Translations under genes and position numbers: made by a program
Notes under the pieces: generated by a model
The model's input: the letters and a program-made list of their open reading frames with translations, nothing else
The model's database searches: none
What the model was told of the DNA's origin: nothing
NCBI GenBank assembly: GCA_037439685.1
Contig: JBBIVO010000001.1
Location: 1-64,000, forward strand
Reading direction: 5' to 3'
Length of the DNA: 64,000 bases
Source of the DNA: JAGTRB01 sp037439685
GTDB lineage: Archaea; Thermoproteota; Bathyarchaeia; TCS64
Shown: in pieces, positions 27,436 to 35,657 of the stretch
Layout of the letters: every line of letters begins with the position of its first letter
Position numbering within the stretch: position 1 is the first letter of the stretch

Positions 27436-27789
27436 ATGGGAATGCTCTGCTGCTTCGGGCTCTTCCTCGGCTATGCGGTGGGTTCCTGGCTGGGAGGGCC
27501 ATGGACACTCATCGGCCCAGCTTCCGGCTTCATCATGGGATTCATCGGCGATATGAAGCTACTAAGGGGTCATGAGCCACACAGAGCTCCTGGAGGAGGA
27601 TACATGGGGCACGAAACTGATGAGAATAATGCAGAGGATCCCGTTTGCGGTATGCAGCTAGATACAACAGCAGCTAAATATAAAACTGATCTTCATGGGG
27701 AAACATACTACTTCTGCTCCTCGACATGCGAGTCTAAATTTAAGGAAAAACCAGAATTATATATAAGAGGGGGGAAAGACGTTGATTAA
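27436..27789 (+). CDS. YHS-domain protein with N-terminal membrane segment
   Basis: 117 residues. Residues ~1-40 form a glycine-rich membrane hairpin (CCFGLFLGYAVGSWLGG, then GPASGFIMGFIG), preceded by a Cys pair. After a His-rich linker (HEPHRAPGGGYMGHE) comes a YHS domain: DPVCGMQLD, then TYYFCSSTCESKF. YHS domains bind soft metal ions and are often fused to or next to copper ATPases, probably handing over metal. It is the first gene of the operon with copA and a second YHS gene. Confidence 0.85.
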   Translation: MGMLCCFGLFLGYAVGSWLGGPWTLIGPASGFIMGFIGDMKLLRGHEPHRAPGGGYMGHETDENNAEDPVCGMQLDTTAAKYKTDLHGETYYFCSSTCESKFKEKPELYIRGGKDVD

Positions 27790-27846
27790 AACTTCTTTAT
27801 TGAACATAAAGGGACTATCTTTGTTCTGATGTGGTGGTGAATTAAA

Positions 27847-30318
27847 ATGACCAAAGAGAAAATATTAATAAGGATCGGTGGAATGCATTGTGCTTCATGT
27901 GCTCAAACAATAGAAAGGTATCTGGAAAAAGAAAGTGGGATAATAAATGCTGATGTTAACTTTGCAACTGAAAAAGCCCTAGTAGAATATGATCCAGAAA
28001 AGGTGAGTGTAAAAAGGATTGGTGATATAATTAGAGAGGCTGGATATGAACCAATAGGTATCTCAAAGGAGGGTGAAAAAACAAGAGAGATCAGTCTTAA
28101 GATTCGAGGCATGAGCTGCGCCTCCTGTGCAGCTGCCATAGAAAGGGCGATTAAACGGCTGGATGGTGTAAAGTCCGCAAATGTGAATCTCGCCACCGAG
28201 CGGGCTACCGTCGAGTACTTTCCAGAGCTGGTGTCAATACTGGACCTGCGAAGGGCCGTTCAAGAGGCTGGTTATGATGTGGAGTCCGAGGAGGAGGTGG
28301 ACAGGTCTCTAGAGGAGATGAGCAAAGCTCGAGTGAGGATGCTCGTCGCCTGGGCCTTCACCATACCCATAATCTCATGGATGGCCCTCGAGATGTTCTT
28401 CGGCCTGATCTGGCCCAACGAGGAATTCTACAACCTGGGCCTCATCATCCTCGCAGCCCCAGTCCTCTTCTGGGCAGGGCTGCCCACCATCCAATCGGCC
28501 GTGAGGGCGGTTCTACACAAGACAGCGAACATGGACGTCCTCATATCGATGGGGACGATCATAGCCTTTCTCACCGGACCCCCGGGCTTCTTCACCTCCA
28601 TCCTAAACTACGCTGGAGTAGCCGCCATGCTCATGTCCTTCCATCTGACCGGAAGATATGTTGAGGCGAAGGCTAAGGGGAGGGCCTCACAGGCGATCAG
28701 GAGACTGCTGAAGCTTGAGGCGAAAGCCGCTAGGATCTTGGTTGATGGGGAGGAGAGGGAGGTCCCGATAGGGGAGGTGAAGGTCGGCGATATAATGATC
28801 GTCCGTCCAGGTGAGAAGATACCCACGGACGGCGTGGTTATCGAAGGGGAGAGCTCGGTGGACGAGTCGATGGTTACCGGAGAGTCGATGCCGGTTCAGA
28901 AGAGGCCCGGCGATGAGGCCATAGGAGCGACGGTGAATCAGGATGGGCTTCTCAAAATAGAGGCCACAAGGGTTGGCAAGGACACCTTCATAGCGCAGGT
29001 CATAAAGATGGTCGAAGAATGCCAGGGGACCAAGGTGCCCATCCAGGAGTTCGCCGACAGGGTCACAGGATACTTCGTCCCCGCCGTGCTCTTGATAGCG
29101 TTATCGACCTTCATCCTATGGCTCGCCTTTCCAGATGGAATGTCGGCAGTGGCTAGAGGGGCGAGCGTGGTTCTACCATGGGTCGATTTGGACCAGGATG
29201 TGATCATGCTCGCCATCTCGGCCGCCATCGCGACGCTCGTCATCGCATGCCCCTGTGCCCTTGGACTGGCGACGCCAACGGCGCTTATGGTGGGTACAGG
29301 CATGGGAGCGGATAATGGCATACTCATCCGAAAGGGTGAGGCGATCCAAACCATGAAGGAGGTAAAGGCGGTGATCTTCGACAAAACGGGAACCTTAACG
29401 AAGGGAAGACCAGAGGTCACAGACGTCGTCCCCTTAGGATCAAATCCAAGTGGAGAAGATCAAGTACTCTATTATGCCGCAAGCGTTGAGCAAGGCTCTG
29501 AGCATCCCTTGGGCCAAGCCATAGTCAGAAAGGCAAAGGAGAGGGAGATAAAGCTGGATACTCCGGAATCGTTTAAGGCCATAAGGGGTGTTGGGGTGAA
29601 AGGATACATGAATGGTTCAGAGGTTCTTGTTGGAAAACCCTCTCTACTTGAATCTAAAGGAAATAGCCTCGAAGATGTGGAGATGAGATTCAAAGATTTG
29701 CAGGAGCAGGCGAAGACAGCGATGATGGTGGCCGTCGACGGAGAGATCGTTGGGATAATAGCAGTGGCTGACACGCTTAAGGATGACACCATCAGGGCGG
29801 TGAGGGAGATCGAGAGGATAGGGATGAAAACCGTCATGCTAACCGGCGACAACCGCAGAACCGCCGAGGCCATAGCGAGGCAGATAGGGATTAGCGACGT
29901 CTATGCGGAGGTCATGCCCGACCAGAAGGTGGAGGTCATCAAGCAGCTTCAGAGCAGGTACGGAATGGTGGCGATGGTTGGCGACGGAATAAACGACGCG
30001 CCAGCATTAACCCAAGCCAATGTTGGGGTTGCCATCGGAACCGGCACCGATATAGCAATAGAGGCAGGAGACGTAATCTTGGTTAGAGGAGACATCTCAA
30101 GCCTAGTCAGCGCAATAAAACTTTCAAGGGCAACCTTTAGTAAAATCAAGCAAAACCTCTTCTGGGCCTTCATCTACAACATAATAGCCATACCAGCAGC
30201 GATATTGGGCCTACTCCACCCGGTCATCGCCGAGCTATGCATGGCCACCAGCTCGATATCGGTTGTGACAAACTCCAACCTGCTAAGAAGAGCGAGGATC
30301 CGCCCCTCATACTCCTGA
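27847..30318 (+). CDS. copA: Heavy-metal (copper-type) P1B ATPase with two HMA domains
   Basis: 823 residues. Two N-terminal heavy-metal-associated domains with GMHCASC (C15, C18) and GMSCASC (C91, C94), eight membrane helices, the CPC metal-binding motif in IACPCALGLATP, the phosphorylated Asp in FDKTGTLTKG, the P1B-specific His-Pro in SEHPLGQA and the hinge GDGINDAPAL. CPC with CxxC HMA domains indicates Cu+ or Ag+ export. Flanked by YHS genes, in an operon with an inverted-repeat promoter. Base use is uneven: the first HMA domain (to ~28090) is AT-rich, the rest GC-rich. Confidence 0.95.
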   Translation: MTKEKILIRIGGMHCASCAQTIERYLEKESGIINADVNFATEKALVEYDPEKVSVKRIGDIIREAGYEPIGISKEGEKTREISLKIRGMSCASCAAAIERAIKRLDGVKSANVNLATERATVEYFPELVSILDLRRAVQEAGYDVESEEEVDRSLEEMSKARVRMLVAWAFTIPIISWMALEMFFGLIWPNEEFYNLGLIILAAPVLFWAGLPTIQSAVRAVLHKTANMDVLISMGTIIAFLTGPPGFFTSILNYAGVAAMLMSFHLTGRYVEAKAKGRASQAIRRLLKLEAKAARILVDGEEREVPIGEVKVGDIMIVRPGEKIPTDGVVIEGESSVDESMVTGESMPVQKRPGDEAIGATVNQDGLLKIEATRVGKDTFIAQVIKMVEECQGTKVPIQEFADRVTGYFVPAVLLIALSTFILWLAFPDGMSAVARGASVVLPWVDLDQDVIMLAISAAIATLVIACPCALGLATPTALMVGTGMGADNGILIRKGEAIQTMKEVKAVIFDKTGTLTKGRPEVTDVVPLGSNPSGEDQVLYYAASVEQGSEHPLGQAIVRKAKEREIKLDTPESFKAIRGVGVKGYMNGSEVLVGKPSLLESKGNSLEDVEMRFKDLQEQAKTAMMVAVDGEIVGIIAVADTLKDDTIRAVREIERIGMKTVMLTGDNRRTAEAIARQIGISDVYAEVMPDQKVEVIKQLQSRYGMVAMVGDGINDAPALTQANVGVAIGTGTDIAIEAGDVILVRGDISSLVSAIKLSRATFSKIKQNLFWAFIYNIIAIPAAILGLLHPVIAELCMATSSISVVTNSNLLRRARIRPSYS

Positions 30319-30324
30319 AAATGT

Positions 30325-30336
30325 AAAGGAGGTGAG
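30325..30336 (+). promoter_or_regulatory. Strong Shine-Dalgarno before the mini YHS gene
   Basis: AAAGGAGGTGAG is complementary to the 16S rRNA 3' end and sits six bases before the ATG at 30343. It decides that this short reading frame is a real gene. Confidence 0.8.
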
Positions 30337-30342
30337 AAAAGA

Positions 30343-30501
30343 ATGGTGAAAGACCCGGTCTGCGGAATGGATGTCAACGAGAGAACAGCCAAATTCAAGT
30401 CTGAATATATGGGAAGAACCTACTACTTCTGCAGTGGATCATGCAAAGAGACCTTCGACAAAAATCCAGCAAAATATACAGGTAAACATATGGGGCACTG
30501 A
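30343..30501 (+). CDS. Mini YHS-domain metal-binding protein
   Basis: 52 residues, almost nothing but one YHS domain: DPVCGMDVNE near the N-terminus, TYYFCSGSCKETF in the middle, and a short tail ending KHMGH. The two cysteine sets match those of the YHS domain at 27436-27789, but there is no membrane segment, so this is probably a soluble cytoplasmic copper carrier feeding CopA. It lies 24 bases after copA with a strong ribosome-binding site. Confidence 0.88.
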   Translation: MVKDPVCGMDVNERTAKFKSEYMGRTYYFCSGSCKETFDKNPAKYTGKHMGH

Positions 30502-30903
30502 AGGTTCTAGCATCACATAATTATATCTTTTTCTTATCCACCATTTATAATTCCTCCTTATATAATCCCAAAATCACGGATTAAGAAGTATATTTACATT
30601 TTGCTTCTAGACATGTTATCTTATGGTGTTGTTGTCTCCTCCGTTGATTAACTAACCAGCTAATAGGGCTCTGCAACCTGGGCGCCCTCCCGTATCTGTC
30701 ACTGGTCTCGATCCCTCACCATCCTCCTCTTGAGCATAGCTCATCGCATGCCTAATTAAGCACCTTCGCCTAGAGCATCCGACCGCGTCGGGGACCCTCC
30801 CGCTGGTTCTATGGAGGACCTTACCCTTGAGCATCCATGAGGCCCAGTTAATAGTCAACTTTAAATATATCATTAAATAATATATAATTAGCCGATTTGG
30901 GAG
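30502..30903. other. Intergenic region, with possible IS605-type remnant on the - strand
   Basis: 30510-30650 is AT-rich with several TATA-like elements. On the - strand, 30830-30650 encodes a conceptual peptide ending PVTDTGGRPGCRAL, a tail resembling those of TnpB frames that overlap an IS605-type right end. No complete gene or clear hairpin pair is present, so this is a weak call. 30860-30885 is AT-rich and probably the promoter of the next operon (TTTAAATATA). Confidence 0.35.
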
Positions 30904-31032
30904 GTGGATTGGTTGGGCTGCTGCGGTCCGACCGGCCATGGAGGGCATGGGATGGGTAGCAGGAGGGGGTGGCTCGCCCTTCTAATCCTCGTGGCGGCTC
31001 TCTTCCTGCTGCTCCTCTCCTCAAGGGCCTGA
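30904..31032 (+). CDS. Small single-span membrane peptide with Cys/His metal motif
   Basis: 42 codons from GTG at 30904 (or 39 from TTG at 30913): a short N-terminus with CCGPTGHGGHGMG, a basic SRRG, then one strong membrane helix (WLALLILVAALFLLLLSS). The Cys pair and three His can bind soft metal ions. Small His-rich one-span proteins of the DUF2933 kind occur in bacterial metal-resistance clusters next to isoprenylcysteine-methyltransferase-like genes, the same arrangement as here. It is too short for automated gene finders. Function inferred from position only. Confidence 0.6.
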   Translation: MDWLGCCGPTGHGGHGMGSRRGWLALLILVAALFLLLLSSRA

Positions 31033-31066
31033 GCGCTTTACATCGCCATCCTCTGGAGGGTTTATC

Positions 31067-31721
31067 GTGGGCCATCGGCACTTCGGCGATTGGGCCTCGA
31101 TGGTGGTCTGGATGGCCCTCTTTGGGGTATTTCTGGCCTTCCTCCCCTTCCATGGGAGAAGCCCTCGACGCCCTGCTAACATCTACCTCGCCTTCGTGGT
31201 GGCGTCTGCCTTCGAGATGTTCGGCATCCCCCTGAGCATGTACCTCATCACGTGGGCCCTGGGATTCACCCTGCCGGAGGGGCTGCTCTGGGGCCATACA
31301 TTACAGCAGTACATAGGCTACTTGGCATGTACCTCGGATACTCCCTCAACATCGTTGGGGGAGCCCTGATACTTCTTGGATGGAGGGCGATATATGGGAG
31401 GGGGTGGGCCACCGATGTTGGGGGAGGGTCTTGGTCACCGATGGAATATACTCCCACATCCGCCACCCCCAGTATGTGGGGATCATCCTGATGGCCCTGG
31501 GCCTCCTAATCCACTGGGCGACCATCCCCCTCATCGTGATGTGGCCCATCCTGGTCATCCGATATATCACCCTGGCGAGGAGGGGGGAGAGGGAATTGGA
31601 GAGGGGGATCGGTGAGGAATACTTGAAGTATAAGGAGAGGGTGCCCATGTTCATACCATCGTTGAGGGGTGGGAGGCCTCCCTCAGAGGTGAGGGGCTTC
31701 ACATCCAAACAATTTAATTAA
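31067..31721 (+). pseudogene. Isoprenylcysteine/phospholipid methyltransferase-like membrane protein, two frameshifts
   Basis: Three successive frames make one protein. The first (GTG at 31067) has two membrane helices to LQQYIGYL; at ~31315 one G appears missing and the next frame gives GMYLGYSLNIVGGALILLGWRAIYG; at ~31425 the frame changes again to LVTDGIYSHIRHPQYVGIILM, the diagnostic RHPxY SAM-binding region of ICMT-like methyltransferases, ending EEYLKYKERVPMFIPSL. Both shifts fall in G-rich runs, so sequencing error is possible, but as written the gene is broken. It belongs to the metal-resistance gene set between the Cys/His peptide and the TRASH regulator. Confidence 0.75.
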
Positions 31722-31739
31722 TATATCAGCCTTTGAAAT

Positions 31740-32201
31740 GTGGGGCCCTGTATGGAACAGAGGGAGATGGAGGAGCTCGTCTCCGACTTCGCGAGGTTCT
31801 ACATACTCGTCATCCTCTACGAGGGGCCGGCCCACGGCTACAGCATCCTCAGGAAGTTCAGGGCCAGGGTTGGGAGGCCCATAAGCCCCGGCATGGTCTA
31901 CCCCTTCCTCCAGAGGCTGCAGGAGAGGGGGCTACTGACCTATAGGACGCAGCCCATTGGGAGGAAGGAGAGGAAGCTCTACACCTTGACGGATGAGGGT
32001 GTGAGGTTCTGCCATCAGCTCTTCAGGAGGTTCGCCGGCCTCGTCTCCACTGCCATAGAGCCCAGCCTGGACACCTGCGCCAACTGCGGCTGCAAGATAT
32101 ACGAGGGAGGGTACAAAGAGGTTGTAGGTGGTTCGGAGAAGACCTTCTGCTGCATCCACTGCGCGGAGGCCTACAGGAGGATGCTGCAGCGGACCCCCTA
32201 G
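31740..32201 (+). CDS. PadR-type regulator fused to a TRASH metal-sensing domain
   Basis: About 153 residues (GTG at 31740; ATG at 31752 possible). Residues ~15-95 are a PadR winged helix: YILVILYEGPAHGYSILRKF, then ISPGMVYPFLQRLQERGLL and the wing KLYTLTDEG. Residues ~115-150 are a TRASH zinc/copper finger: CANCGCKIY then FCCIHCAEAY. In other archaea TRASH domains sense copper and are fused to Lrp- or HTH-type regulators of copA. Here the partner is PadR-like. It stands at the end of the metal island and probably controls it. Confidence 0.85.
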   Translation: MGPCMEQREMEELVSDFARFYILVILYEGPAHGYSILRKFRARVGRPISPGMVYPFLQRLQERGLLTYRTQPIGRKERKLYTLTDEGVRFCHQLFRRFAGLVSTAIEPSLDTCANCGCKIYEGGYKEVVGGSEKTFCCIHCAEAYRRMLQRTP

Positions 32202-32231
32202 GGTCGGAGGATATGCCCCCATAGGATATCT

Positions 32232-32666
32232 TTAAAACCTGATATTTAATCGACTAAAGATCTTATCTGTTATGTCTCTGGCCTCTCCAGCCTTTTCTAA
32301 CGAGTCCTTCGCATGATCCTCCCCGTATATATCGCTTGGGGTTAACCCTGCGATGGGTTCGCCGTATGCTGACCTCCCATGCTCTGGGGCTATCTCCCCG
32401 GCCAGTTCTGAAAGCCTCCCTGCATCCCCCGCAACCTCTTCGGGTAGTCTGGCCTTAATCCCCTCCAGCTGGCTCGATGGGTCATGGTCCCATGTTGGAA
32501 CCTCGAAGAGGGCTATCACCGCCTTCGCATAGTTCTCTACGGCCAGCTGGGAGGAGGATACTGTTCCAACCCAATCTCCCAGATGGAATAGCCTCTCAGC
32601 CCTCTCAAGATGCTCGGTGGCCAGTCTATACCTGTATCTAACCTCGCTCAAGGGGTTTAGGCTCAT
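32232..32666 (-). CDS. HEPN-domain protein of a HEPN/MNT toxin-antitoxin pair
   Basis: 144 residues, all helical. The N-terminal YRLATEHLERAERLFHLGDW and SSSQLAVENYAKAVIALFE match the helix-bundle HEPN core (S-x-Q-x-A-x-E-x-x-K pattern). The RNase motif R-x4-6-H is not obvious, so it may be of the nucleotide-binding rather than nuclease kind. It is translated after, and overlaps by four bases, the nucleotidyltransferase gene. Confidence 0.8.
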   Translation of the reverse strand: MSLNPLSEVRYRYRLATEHLERAERLFHLGDWVGTVSSSQLAVENYAKAVIALFEVPTWDHDPSSQLEGIKARLPEEVAGDAGRLSELAGEIAPEHGRSAYGEPIAGLTPSDIYGEDHAKDSLEKAGEARDITDKIFSRLNIRF

Positions 32667-33139
32667 AGGATCTTCACCTCCTTCATGGGCTCGGGTAGGA
32701 CCCAGCGGTAGGTTCTACCATCCCAAACCCTCTTCAACCCGCTTCTGGCGATCCTCTCCTTAACGTGCTCGAGGAAGCCTTGAAGCTTCCCCGTCACATC
32801 GTAGATGGGGATGGCCTCCCAGTAGAGGTTCAGGAGGAGCGCATTAATCTCCTTCGGCCTCAGAAAATCTTCAATCTCCATGTCGATGAGGGTGAGGCCC
32901 CCGAACTCGCTCCCAATAGCCTCCCGTAAAAGTTTGTAGAGATGCCTCCTCCTCAAAACGGGGTCTTCGATATCGCAACCCTCATGCAGGATGAATAGGT
33001 CGACATCGCTCCTCTCCAGAGCCTCCCCCCTAGCCCTCGAGCCGAACAGTAGAACCGCCCTCACACAGGAGCCTTGAAGGTGCCTAAGGCGGGCACTGAG
33101 GAGCCCCACATCCCCACTGGAACCCAGCACAACGATCAT
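32663..33139 (-). CDS. Minimal nucleotidyltransferase (MNT) of a HEPN/MNT pair
   Basis: 158 residues with the polymerase-beta-type motif LLFGSRARGEALERSDVDLFI (G-S, then D-x-D at about residues 45-48) and a third acidic position in LIDMEIEDF. In characterised HEPN/MNT pairs the MNT modifies (adenylylates) and silences the HEPN toxin. The N-terminus up to residue 28 is unusual in having a long lead before the GS motif. It is upstream of and overlaps its HEPN partner. Confidence 0.85.
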   Translation of the reverse strand: MIVVLGSSGDVGLLSARLRHLQGSCVRAVLLFGSRARGEALERSDVDLFILHEGCDIEDPVLRRRHLYKLLREAIGSEFGGLTLIDMEIEDFLRPKEINALLLNLYWEAIPIYDVTGKLQGFLEHVKERIARSGLKRVWDGRTYRWVLPEPMKEVKIL

Positions 33140-33381
33140 AGAATCATATTGAAGCCATTTTATAAAATCCTTATAACCTACGACTCTTGCCGGAGGCGGA
33201 TTCTCAATGATCCAAGCAGCGGGATATTTGGGCGGTGAGGGAATTGCAGGCTTGAGAACGTCCCGTCAAGGATGGCGTCGCCCTTCCACCCCGCCCAAAG
33301 GAGGCTCCAATAATTCAAACATTTTAGATGGAGGCTGCATTAACCATCAATCCTAGAATGAGCAGGTTACTCATAGCCTTC

Positions 33382-33422
33382 TGTTTACAGTTAGTAAACA
33401 AAAAGTATATATTTATGTTTAC
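33382..33422 (+). promoter_or_regulatory. Promoter with three TGTTTAC/GTAAACA repeats
   Basis: TGTTTAC (33382-33388) and GTAAACA (33394-33400) form an inverted repeat just upstream of the TATA-like GTATATATTTAT (33405-33416), and another TGTTTAC (33416-33422) follows it. The TATA centre is about 27 bases before the antitoxin ATG at 33436, so the transcript should be leaderless. The repeats bracket the TATA box as expected for autoregulation by the antitoxin. Confidence 0.7.
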
Positions 33423-33435
33423 AAGAATTTTGAGG

Positions 33436-33657
33436 ATGCCTGTTGTGAGTATTAGGGTCGATGAGAGGATCAAGGAGATCCTCAGCAGGTCCGGGATCGA
33501 CATCGGCTCTGAGGTCAAGAGGTTCCTGGAGGAGCTAGCCTGGAGGGTTGAGCTCAAGGAGAGGCTGGAGAGGCTGAACAGAAGCCTCGAGAGGATCCCC
33601 CCAGCCGAGCCAGCCTTCTCTGCGGGGAGTGTGAGGGAGGATCGTGAACGTCCTTGA
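33436..33657 (+). CDS. vapB: Ribbon-helix-helix-type antitoxin (VapB)
   Basis: 73 residues starting at ATG 33436, set by the leaderless promoter; a longer frame upstream is an artefact of open sequence over the promoter. MPVVSIRVDERIKEIL begins like RHH-type antitoxins, then a helix (FLEELAWRVELKERLERLNR) and a proline-rich end bind the toxin. The stop lies 13 bases inside the toxin gene. Confidence 0.8.
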   Translation: MPVVSIRVDERIKEILSRSGIDIGSEVKRFLEELAWRVELKERLERLNRSLERIPPAEPAFSAGSVREDRERP

Positions 33658-34039
33658 CTCATCAGCCCTTGTGAAGTTTTTGAACAGGGAGAGGGGCTGG
33701 GAGGGGGTGGAAAGGGCTTTAGAAGGGGGGTGCGTGACCATCGAGTTGGCCTTGAAGGAGGCGGCCAACTCCCTGTGGAAGAGGGTGATGAGGGGGGACA
33801 TCGCCGTGGAGGTCGCCATGGCCATCCTGAAAGACCTCATCGACCTCAAGCCCTTCAGGATGGCCCCCCAAGAGGAGCTGTATAGCGACGCCCTAGCCAT
33901 AGCATCGAGGGAGGGGATCCCTATATACGACTCGCTCTTCATCCAGCTAGCTAAACGCCTCGATACCACCCTCCTCACCTCAGATAAGGCCCAGGCTGAG
34001 GCGGCGGGGAAGGCTGGCGTAAAGGCGATAGTCCTCTAA
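33644..34039 (+). CDS. vapC: PIN-domain toxin (VapC)
   Basis: 131 residues with PIN acidic residues in NVLDSSALVKF (D4-5), TIELALKEAAN (~38) and YDSLFIQLAKR (~98), ending TLLTSDKAQAEAA. Begins 14 bases before the end of the antitoxin gene, so translation is coupled. It is most like the VapC group with the ALVKF start, different from the proteins at 17629 and 47482. Confidence 0.88.
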   Translation: MNVLDSSALVKFLNRERGWEGVERALEGGCVTIELALKEAANSLWKRVMRGDIAVEVAMAILKDLIDLKPFRMAPQEELYSDALAIASREGIPIYDSLFIQLAKRLDTTLLTSDKAQAEAAGKAGVKAIVL

Positions 34040-34191
34040 TGCCCTTTAAACTAAGCTCCCCTTATTCGCCGCCTCCATTACCAGCCATTCTCCCCATTAG
34101 CCTCGCAGGCCAGCGCCTCAAAGCTCTTATGATATTCAAGAACGTGTAATGAGTTGGTGTGTTATATTCTATATTTAAGAGAGGAATGTTT

Positions 34192-35652
34192 CTATTTTGG
34201 CATTAAGGGCATCTGAATATATATGAGTAGAATGGCTATGGCTAGGGTTGGTATAGAGACCATTGCACCCTTCTTTATCCATTCGAGGAAGGTTATGTGG
34301 GCCCTCCTCTCCCTCTCGACCATCCCTGCCGCCACTATGTTGGCCGTGCTCCCTATGAGGGTGAGGTTCCCGAAGAAGGTCCCGGCGAAGAGCAGGGCCC
34401 ACCAGAGGGGAAACGTGTAAACTTCCCCCTCACCTAGGATCTGTATTATTGGGGCGAACATGGCCACGGCGAGGACGTTATCCATGAAGGCGCTCAGGAC
34501 CGCGGCTATTGAGGTGAAGGTGAGAAGCAACCCCACCTCGCCCCCTCCGGAGGCGTGGAGTAGAGCCCCTGCGAGGCGCTCAGTCACACCGACATACTGT
34601 AGGGTGCCCACCGATGCGAAGAGTAAGGCGAAGAAGATCAGGGTTCTCCAGTCTATCCTCCTCTCGATGATCTCCCTACCCCTCTCGAGGTCGATCAGGA
34701 GGGTCGTCGCGGCGGAGGCCATCGCCACCCCAAGCAGCAAGGTGTTCTTCTCGAGATGGAAAAGCTCCTCGAGGGGGTGATGCAAGGCTAGGAGGAGGAT
34801 CGTCCCTATGAAGAGGATCCAGGAGGCCATGTCATGCCTCGAAGGCGATGCCTCCCCTCTGTGCCCCTCTGAAAACTCTACCATGGTGTACATCGTCTGC
34901 GGGAATATGGTTTCTCTCTCCACCTCTAAGGGCTCCGAGATAGCCCTGGAGAATGCCCTGTTCATCTCCTGTATATCCTCAGAGAAGACCCTCATGGATA
35001 TGAGGATGGTGATGAACAGCGCGGCGACAGATATGGGGGTAGCCCATCTCAGAAACTCTGCGAAGGAGAACCCACCCTTGAAGGCTATTAGCACGCCTAC
35101 AGGGTTGCCGATGGCGGTGGCGCTGCTGCCTATGTTCGTGGCGAAGACGAGCATCATGATATAGGGGATCGGATTCAGCCTATGCCTGCCGGTTATCTGG
35201 AGCATCATCGCCGTCATGAATAGGATGGATGTCACCTCATCCACCAGGGCCGCGAAGAAGGCAGACGCCAACATCATGACCGCCATAAGCCTCTTCGCCC
35301 TGGAGCCGACGGCACCGGTCAATCTGGTGATCAGCCTCTCGAAGAAGCCCTCCTCCTCCAGAAAACCTATGAGGGCCATCATGCTGATCAGGAAGAGGAT
35401 GACGTCGAAGGAGGCGAACTCTATTATGTGGGGGATATCGATAACGCCCGTTACTAGGAGGGCTGAGATTGCTATAAAAGCAAATCCCAGTCGGAATCTC
35501 CAGAAGAGGAGTACAGCATATATTTCAAAGCCGAATAGTGTTGTCGCGATTATCTGCCTCGGATTTAAGCCAGCCAGGGAGGATAGGGCTGCCGTGGCCG
35601 ATGTTAGGAGGATTATGGCTATCATCCTCATCCTGTTGTCTAGGGCCGGCAT
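34192..35652 (-). CDS. SLC13/ArsB-type ion transporter
   Basis: 486 residues, 11-12 membrane helices, ion transporter superfamily. The repeated hairpin regions carry NIGSSATAIGNPVGVLIA and LTLIGSTANIVAAGM, the N-x-G/S-x-x-T motifs that bind the ion in the two inverted halves. Members include arsenite efflux ArsB, NhaD-type Na+/H+ antiporters and dicarboxylate carriers. No arsR or arsC is present, so arsenite cannot be claimed. It ends at 34192 and follows an MscS-like gene by five bases, so the two may share a transcript. Confidence 0.82.
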   Translation of the reverse strand: MPALDNRMRMIAIILLTSATAALSSLAGLNPRQIIATTLFGFEIYAVLLFWRFRLGFAFIAISALLVTGVIDIPHIIEFASFDVILFLISMMALIGFLEEEGFFERLITRLTGAVGSRAKRLMAVMMLASAFFAALVDEVTSILFMTAMMLQITGRHRLNPIPYIMMLVFATNIGSSATAIGNPVGVLIAFKGGFSFAEFLRWATPISVAALFITILISMRVFSEDIQEMNRAFSRAISEPLEVERETIFPQTMYTMVEFSEGHRGEASPSRHDMASWILFIGTILLLALHHPLEELFHLEKNTLLLGVAMASAATTLLIDLERGREIIERRIDWRTLIFFALLFASVGTLQYVGVTERLAGALLHASGGGEVGLLLTFTSIAAVLSAFMDNVLAVAMFAPIIQILGEGEVYTFPLWWALLFAGTFFGNLTLIGSTANIVAAGMVERERRAHITFLEWIKKGAMVSIPTLAIAILLIYIQMPLMPK

Positions 35653-35657
35653 AGGTT

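Noticed and set aside
33328..33435. Longer N-terminus of the VapB antitoxin at 33436
   Set aside because: It would run over the TATA box and operator repeats; the leaderless start explains the sequence better.
34192..35652. Arsenite efflux pump ArsB
   Set aside because: The fold is shared by several ion transporters and no ars genes are near, so the substrate cannot be assigned.
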